A stretch of DNA of 64,000 nt, taken from NCBI GenBank assembly GCA_017165825.1, contig CM029370.1:10699767-10763766 (forward strand), given 5' to 3'. Positions 58,254-64,000 of this stretch are shown in pieces. The DNA comes from Hepsetus odoe (Eukaryota; Chordata; Actinopteri; Characiformes; Hepsetidae). Position 1 is the stretch's first letter. Each line of letters starts with the position of its first letter. The translations under genes and the position numbers were made by a program. The notes under the pieces were generated by a model. It had not been told where the DNA came from. It saw nothing but the letters and a program-made list of their open reading frames with translations, and did no database searches.

Positions 58254-59391
58254 CAGCTGAGGCCAAAATTATTAGGCCCACTTATGAAATTAGACAACAC
58301 TCTTGATTTCTCCTTGAAAATGACCATTAACAACAAGTGTTTATTTTGGAAACAAAAACACTATAAAAAACAATGTCCACTAAGTTTAATTAGGATATTT
58401 TATTGATACACCGAGTTGAAACAAGAAAGGGCAAAAATTAGACATCCAAAATTATTCTGGCCATTAATACTCAGTAGTGTACCCTTTCTGAGCCACAACT
58501 GACAATAATCTCTTAGAGTAGTTCTTTACTAGGTTGGCACAGGTCTCCTGAGGGATTTTGGCCCATTGTTCCATTGCAAATTGTTCTAGCTGGTCCAGAT
58601 TGCATGGTTTCCGAGCATGGACATTCACTTTGAGCACCCGCCACAGATTTTCAATAGGATTGAGGTCTGGGCTCTGTGCGAGCCACTCCAGGATCTTGGT
58701 TTTGGTAACCTTGAGGCATTGTTGGACAAATTTCGATGTATGTTTTGGGTCATTGTCTTGTTGGACATCGCTGATTATTTTCTTCAGAGTTCTTCAAATC
58801 TTGTGCTTACGGCCACGGCCAAGTTTGTTTCTTATAGAATTTGTCTCCTTGTACTTGGCAATGATGCAGCGTACAGCAGTTCTAGACACTGTGAATCGCT
58901 TGGAAATGACAGTATAGCCTTCCCCCTTATCATGAGCCTCTATTATCTTCTTTCTGAGCTCCAGACTGATTTTCTTTGTCTTTGGAATGGTGAGTAACAG
59001 TAGTCCCTCTCATGTGTTCAAGTGCCCTGTTCCATGGAGTCTTTTTATGCTGATTGAATGTTGTTAGGAAGCCAATTGACTGCAGGTGTTGTTAGGAAGC
59101 CAATTGACTGCACAGGTGTGATTTCAAAGCTGATTTGTTAATTACTGTAGGTGTGTTTTAAAGCAAACATTCACATGGAGCTAATATTTTTGACCACCCC
59201 ATTGTTTACTATATTTGATACAAAGCAAGCTTAAAAATGTATTGTATATTACAAAATGTACCAAAATCTACAAAATAGCACTGGTGAATGTTTGCTTATA
59301 TCAAGTTTCTTCAATGCTGCAGACACTGGGAAGAAGTTTAGAAAAAAATTCCATAATTCCTGGGGGGCTAATAATTTTGGCCTCAACTGTA
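58252..59391 (-). mobile_element. Internally deleted Tc1-like transposon in galnt14 intron 1
   Basis: Inverted termini CAGCTGAGGCCAAAATTATTAG and its complement at the right end lie between TA target sites (58252-58253 and 59390-59391); the element is 58254-59389, 1136 bp. The minus strand encodes the N-terminal helix-turn-helix (KTKKISLELRKKIIEAHDKG, RFTVSRTAVRCIIAKYKE, NKLGRGRKHKI) and then jumps at about 58760-58790 to DPKHTSKFVQQCLK, ILEWLAQSPDLNPIENLW and the tail ending VVAQKGYTTEY. The middle, holding the first catalytic aspartate, is gone. A 28-bp tandem duplication lies at about 59063-59118. Confidence 0.88.
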
Positions 59392-59442
59392 TATGTACTG
59401 ATATCTGGCCAGCTCCAAATTATCACTGCATGCCTCTTCCAG

Positions 59443-59612
59443 ATTTCAGACACGGAATGGGATGATCTCCTGGAAGAGTTTGAAGAGAAGAACTACCTCA
59501 GTGCTCACCGATGGAAGCAGGGCCAAGATCCCTACAGCCTGTATGCCTTTAATCAGAGAGAGAGCGAACGGATCCCCAGCAACAGAGCACTCAGAGACAC
59601 TCGACATTACAG
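59443..59612 (+). CDS. galnt14: galnt14 exon 2: lumenal stem and start of catalytic region
   Basis: Acceptor tgcctcttccag and donor acag/gtaagg frame a 170-nt exon (phase 0 to phase 2). The product reads DTEWDDLLEEFEEKNYLSAH, WKQGQDPYSLYAFNQRESER, IPSNRALRDTRHYR. The FNQ-ES and DTRH blocks precede the GT-A catalytic domain in all GalNAc-transferases; FNQRESERI, WDDL and the NRA block are the GALNT14 version, where GALNT2 or GALNT16 have FNQ(V/L)ESDK. No frameshift is present. The catalytic and ricin-type lectin exons lie beyond 64000. Confidence 0.88.
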
Positions 59613-61639
59613 GTAAGGCCTTACGTTCATACTCAGAAATTTTTTGTTGCTTGTTCCTCTGTATTGCCTCAGACAATTCCTGTGGAGGAGGTTGTGTTTC
59701 CTATTGAATGGTTTATCTCTCAGTCTGCAGTAATTGCAGCTGCCTCTTCTGCAATCTTGTATAGCACTGGTATGTTATCCCAACAGAATTCTCTGTTTAG
59801 CAAAGCTTCAACTCATTTTCATCTCATCCACGCTTAGAGACAAGGTAGTAATCCTGCTTTTGAAAAAGCCCTTAAAAATGCATATTGGTGTGACTTGCAC
59901 AACAGTGTTAAATAACGATCTATCCTTCCTTATTTTCTTTCTTAATTTACTAGAAGGTGTTCTCCTGAATATATGTTGATGCTCACATTGTGCACCACAC
60001 CTTGATTTTATGCTTCTTTTCTTCAATCCATCAGCATGGCATAAAGTCAGTGCTCATTTGCCAGAAATTTCAGCTGCTCTTTCATTGTCCTTGTATTATA
60101 TCTATTTCTGTGGTTCCACAAGCATTTGGACCAAAACTATAATTTGTATTATATGTATTTGTTTCTTTTTCTCTTCCCTTGAGATGAGGTTTGCACATTA
60201 CCACAAGAGCTAGCTGGTGGCAGGTGGCGGTGGTCTAATAGTAGGGTACTTGCTTACAGACCTATGGCTCAAGACGTTCCAGGTTCAAATCCCACCTCTG
60301 GCACTACCTGTAATTAGGACATGGAAGTTACTCTGGATAAGAGCATCTGCTAAATGCTAATTGTCTTATGTTGTGATCTCAGCTGGCTGTTTGGCATATT
60401 TGTTAAACTTCATTATGTGATTTTTTTTTTTTTTTCAGCTTGTGCATTATTGTGTCAGGCTCACTAGAATTCATGATGTGGTTTGTTTCATCTCTTTGAG
60501 CTTGGGCAGCTCAGTGAATGCTTTATTAAGTATGATTTGAACTGATCTTTTTTGGAGGGACTGACCATTGCAGTCTTTGGGGTTTTAGTTGTTTTTTGCT
60601 GGTAGTCTTGGAGATCAGATGCCTGGCTGTGCTTCTACTCCCGACCTGACGTTCCCCCAGTAACTGTGTGTCCTATCAGTTTTCTGTCTGTAATAGTGTT
60701 TATGCTATTAATGTATATTCTGAAGTTAATAACAAGGAAATATAATGTAAGTTATATAAGTTATAACTTATAAACCATATAAGTTGATTAGCTACCTTTC
60801 CTTATAGTTCATCATATTTTGAACTATAATCCTATTCCCAGTCCCAGGGCAGGGATGCGTAAGCAATGCCATAGCCTGCAAACAAATTAATCTTGCCTTT
60901 GTGATGGGTTGTCTGTGTTGTCTTGTTACATATGTCATTTTCTACTGAGTGCTATATCCTTTTTGTTGTAATGATATCTGAGGATATACAGGAAAACAAT
61001 GGTCCATCCATATAACTTTTCACAAGTTGCAATTACTATGTTAATTACATTCAGCAAGGTTAATGTTTTCAAGACTGAAAATGAGAATCTCAATAAATCC
61101 ATACCTCTTTTAAATTTTTCTGTTGAATAATGCATACAGCTCAGAAGAAAGACACTTCATTGCAATCATGCATATTGGAATTTCACATTAGAAGACATTG
61201 AATATTTCTATATTAGCAAATAGTTCAGCCTGAAACAAAGTGCATTATTAGTACAGTGCATAAATAGTCTAGGTATTAAAATACTTTTCTGGTAATTCCA
61301 AGTTTAAATACAAAATTAGTCAGGGGTATTAGAGTCTGTGAGCATGCTTGTTCCAGACTGCTGATTGACTGTCTAGATTAGATTCCACGTGGATGCTATT
61401 ACTATCAGCCCTTTTTATTTGTCCACAATCCATTGTAGTAAGTACATAGAACTACTTGCAACCCATACTCATTTCTGGTTTGAGACACACTGATTTGTGG
61501 TCATTTTGAAAAGAATTGTTAAGGAATGGATAAAGGAACGGATATCAGTGTATCAATTTCTGAAAAAATAACATGAAATGCAATTGACAGGTCAATCTAT
61601 GGCCTATTTCCAGATTTAATTGATTGAATTTGAAACTAC
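59613..61639 (+). other. galnt14 intron 2, left part
   Basis: No further galnt14 exon was seen; the next should encode the start of the catalytic domain (TSIIITFHNEA-like text). A SINE is at 60218-60370 and a T15 run at about 60421. Confidence 0.5.
60218..60370 (+). repeat. SINE (second family), + strand copy
   Basis: Starts with an A-box-like ggcggtggtctaatagtaggg and has the B box ggttcaaatcc at 60282-60292, then tgtaattaggacatgg and ctctggataagagcatctgctaaatgc. A tRNA-headed SINE; the copies at 42690-42895 and 13610-13925 are on the minus strand. Confidence 0.85.
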
Positions 61640-62040
61640 TGTAACGGTGGTGTGGTACCAGAGGGACGTCAGGTCCGAGCCAGGGGTTCAGAACAGAAGT
61701 TTATTAAACAAAGGAGGAAACACAAACAAACAAGAACACTGACTGACTGACTGACTGACTGACTGACTGACTGACTGACTGACTGGCAAAAGCCACCGTA
61801 CGTGCAGGCACAGCTATCTAATGAGCAGCGCTCTGTTCTGACTCATCGGAGGCTTAAATGGTCAGCCCCAATGATGCACACCTGCCGCGAGAGCTCAGGT
61901 GTGCAGTCAAGGCTCAGCGCCTCAAATACCCTAAAGCACCTAGTGTGACGAAGCACCCTGAATGTGACAGGCGCCTCTAGCGTGCCCAAAGCCGCTTTGC
62001 ACGTGACAGGCGCCACCAGTTTAAACCTAACACCGTGACA
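61640..62040 (-). repeat. 3' LTR of LTR element copy 2
   Basis: On the minus strand it starts TGTCACGGTGTTAGG and ends CCACCGTTACA, with AATAAA near the 3' end (about 61705) and a (GACT)n tract at 61739-61785. It matches 10318-10599 and 13383-13608 in part (gagctcaggtg...cagtcaa, gctgacc-like block before ttaaa) and the solo LTR at 34647-34983 in its last 70 bases. The inner boundary is placed at CACCGTGACA (62031-62040). Confidence 0.65.
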
Positions 62041-63209
62041 GAAAGCGTGACCAGAAACGTGACAGAACAAAGCGCTTTGTGGCTCTGACGCCCGAGCATA
62101 ACCGAACCTCAGGGAGAGCCAGCAACAACCAAAGAAGTCCTGATCGGGACCTGGTCAGAGTCATACCAAAGCAAAAAAAAACAAAGGGCCTCGACCAGTC
62201 ATGTCCGGACGGCTGGTGGTGGTAGAGGAATCCCCAGCAATTCGTCCATCCCTTGGACCGGTGCCTGCTGGGTTCTGAAGTCATGAGGCTCACCTGACAT
62301 GTGGAGGAAAGACTGGACTTCGACTGGACCTGAAGAGAGACACAGAGGCGTTACAGGGTTTACAGAAGTCTTCTTCAATGAGTCTAAGCTCTGCTTACAA
62401 CTGTCAGTCAAGGGTTCCGCTGGCGTCGCTCTCACGACTCTCTCAGTGCCGGCGTTCTGGTCGTCTCCCTGAACTGATTCGTGCTGGTGTCTTTTGCCCG
62501 CCTTTTTTCCTTGTCTGGGTCACTTCCTGGTAAAGCAGGGCCCACGGCTGACGCGGTGTCAGCTTCTGGTTTCACGTTGAGTTCGTGGCTTCCTCAAGCG
62601 TCACCTTGTTTACAGGTTTGCTGAGTTGGGGCGGCCGATGCTAGGGGTCTGAAAGACGCTGCTCACTTTCTGCATTGGGTACCCGTTTCCACGCTGGACT
62701 GTTCTCCGGATGCTCTGTTTGGCGTTGCTCTGGTTTCAGCGAGCGCTAGTGTTGGAGAAAGGTAGAGACCGATGAGAGCCAATTACCTTCGCCACCTCTG
62801 ACCTGGATTTTCAGCTCGGTGGCTTGTTGGCACCCTTGGCAGGCCTCTCTCAGGTCCAGCCTGCAGAGCGATGTTTGGTCCTGCACACCTGTCTCAGCTC
62901 TGTCCTGCACTGATGCAATTGCCACTGCATTGTGGCTCTTTAGCCTCAGCTTCTCCTGGTGGTTGGAGTCTCAGCTCTCCGTGTTTCCAGCCTACAATCT
63001 GGTTTCTCTGTTTCTGTCTTCTCCTGATCCCTTTCTTTAGGGAAGCCCTCAGCATGTCTTGAATCAAAGAAGGACCTCTTTTTTCCTTCCTCCACCGTTC
63101 CTTGAGCCGTGGCGTTCTGCCTGTGTATCATGGTGTTCCATGTGGTCAGCTGATAGTAAAGTCCTGTCAGCAACTCACTCATTCAACAAACCAAACATTA
63201 CCAGCCTGA

Positions 63210-63770
63210 TCACGCTCCACCTCCGAGGTGGGACTGGATTGTCCTCGCCTCTCTGGCTACGGCCCGAATACCTCTGGCTCCCTCTGGCTGACTTCTGTAA
63301 ACCTTACGCGGCATGTGGACACCTACAATAAAGTCGAAATCCCCAGTCCGCCTTCCGAACCGCCTCTGACGACCACTCGTTGCCCAGCGCGGCCTCCTGA
63401 AGACAGATCCCCGCTGGTGCACTCTCCCAGCAGCCTGAACAATGACAGCAGCTTGGTTCATAGCGTTCATGTTTCTCCGCACTAAATAACCTCTAAAGGT
63501 GGCCTGGATGCGTATCGCAGACTTTTCCAACACCAGGAAATCTTTCATATTCCTTTTGCCCCTGAAATGCCAGGATTCTAAAAATATCTTTGAATGAAGA
63601 TGGCTGATCTTCTTATGGCCTGGTGCACCTCCCTGTCTTCTAGTTCATAGCCTGAATCAGGAAGCGGCCTGATGGTGCAGGATCCTGGCCCTTCTGACCC
63701 CTCTGACCTCTGAAGCAGGCTTGCAGGAACATTGCAGCGGGCGCAATGTCAAAAAACTCCTTTCTTTGTT
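63210..63770 (-). pseudogene. IQ-motif array (calmodulin-binding type), broken
   Basis: Minus-strand frames give successive IQ-like motifs: AAMFLQACFRGQRGQK (about 63690-63740), SAIFIQRYF (about 63580-63605), SAIRIQATFRGYLVRR then QAAVIVQAAGRV (in the open stretch 63210-63548) and ARTIQSHLGG at its end. Spacing of about 25-50 residues suits tandem IQ motifs, helices that bind calmodulin or light chains in cellular proteins. Frame changes near 63575 and 63650 break it. The parent protein is not identified; myosin-like, ASPM-like and sperm-tail IQ proteins are all possible sources. Confidence 0.6.
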
Positions 63771-64000
63771 TTTTTCTGGCTTCACGTGTGGGCGATACCT
63801 CCAGCTGGATTACGCAACAGTCCTGTTTGATGTATGAGTATAGTGCTTGAGGCAGTGAGCCCTATGAAGTCACTATTATAACAGCCTGGTGCTTCAGTGT
63901 CAGAATCTGTCACAGTCTTGCCTCAGGAATGCAGCTTGCCAGAACAACAACAGCCCTTTTTCTCTTCAAGACCATTTCTTGCCTCATACTCTTACTAGTT

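Larger units (their letters stand above)
61640..64000 (-). mobile_element. LTR-bounded element copy 2 with IQ-motif/coiled-coil coding remnants
   Basis: The 3' LTR at left is followed by interior sequence that runs out of the window; the 5' LTR is expected beyond 64000. Shared blocks with copy 1 are 62149-62240 (to 10711-10805) and 62851-62958 (to 12071-12180). Minus-strand coding pieces include the IQ array at 63210-63770, charged coiled-coil-like text (KERDQEKTETEKPDCRLETR, about 62975-63040) and a DELLGIPLPPP block near 62230. No gag or pol was seen. It lies in galnt14 intron 2, opposite in direction. Confidence 0.55.

Noticed and set aside
58558..58997. Two plus-strand ORFs of about 120 codons
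   Set aside because: Antisense shadows of the Tc1 transposase coded on the minus strand between clear inverted repeats.

Overview
This window looks like nuclear DNA from a ray-finned (teleost) fish. The evidence is spliced vertebrate genes with GT..AG introns, fish-type tRNA-derived SINEs, several Tc1/mariner and hAT DNA transposons, an endogenous retrovirus, two kinds of LINE and many short microsatellites. No bacterial operon, CRISPR array, rRNA or true tRNA gene was seen. Most of the 64 kb is intergenic, intronic or transposon sequence; intact coding DNA is only a few hundred bases.

Layout. (1) 1-2.4 kb: a SINE cut by the window edge, then the last two exons (1753-1787 and 2144-2319, + strand) of a gene I do not recognise. 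(2) 4.1-4.6 kb: a CpG-bearing stretch with a candidate first exon (4481-4580) encoding a signal-peptide-like segment and a perfect GTAAGT donor; it may be exon 1 of the ptk7 copy downstream. (3) 6-14 kb: hAT and Tc1 remnants, SINEs, and a 3.3 kb LTR-bounded element whose minus strand carries coiled-coil coding remnants. (4) 17.9-26.9 kb: a ptk7 (inactive receptor tyrosine kinase 7, a Wnt/planar-polarity co-receptor) locus with all seven Ig domains, the membrane segment and the kinase exons in the right order, but broken by many frameshifts, an in-frame TAG after the membrane helix, a Tc1 insertion and a hAT insertion. I call it a decayed pseudogene. (5) 27.8-35.7 kb: a Tc1 end and a minus-strand endogenous retrovirus (gag, protease, reverse transcriptase, integrase, all broken), itself invaded by a solo LTR with a perfect 5-bp target duplication. 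(6) 39-43 kb: SINEs and two minus-strand LINE fragments. (7) 51.3-59.6 kb: promoter, exon 1 and exon 2 of galnt14 (polypeptide N-acetylgalactosaminyltransferase 14, Golgi mucin-type O-glycosylation); the rest of this gene lies beyond the window. An internally deleted Tc1 element ends 53 bp before exon 2. (8) 61.6-64 kb, in galnt14 intron 2: a second copy of the element seen at 10.3-13.6 kb, here with a clear array of calmodulin-binding IQ motifs on the minus strand.

The least ordinary feature is the pair of LTR-bounded elements (10.3-13.6 and 61.6-64 kb). They share LTRs and internal sequence, lack any visible gag or pol, and carry IQ-motif and coiled-coil coding sequence of the kind found in cellular proteins. 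This suggests a non-autonomous LTR retrotransposon family that captured a host gene. All gene names rest on motif and protein recognition by eye; no alignment or database search was run.
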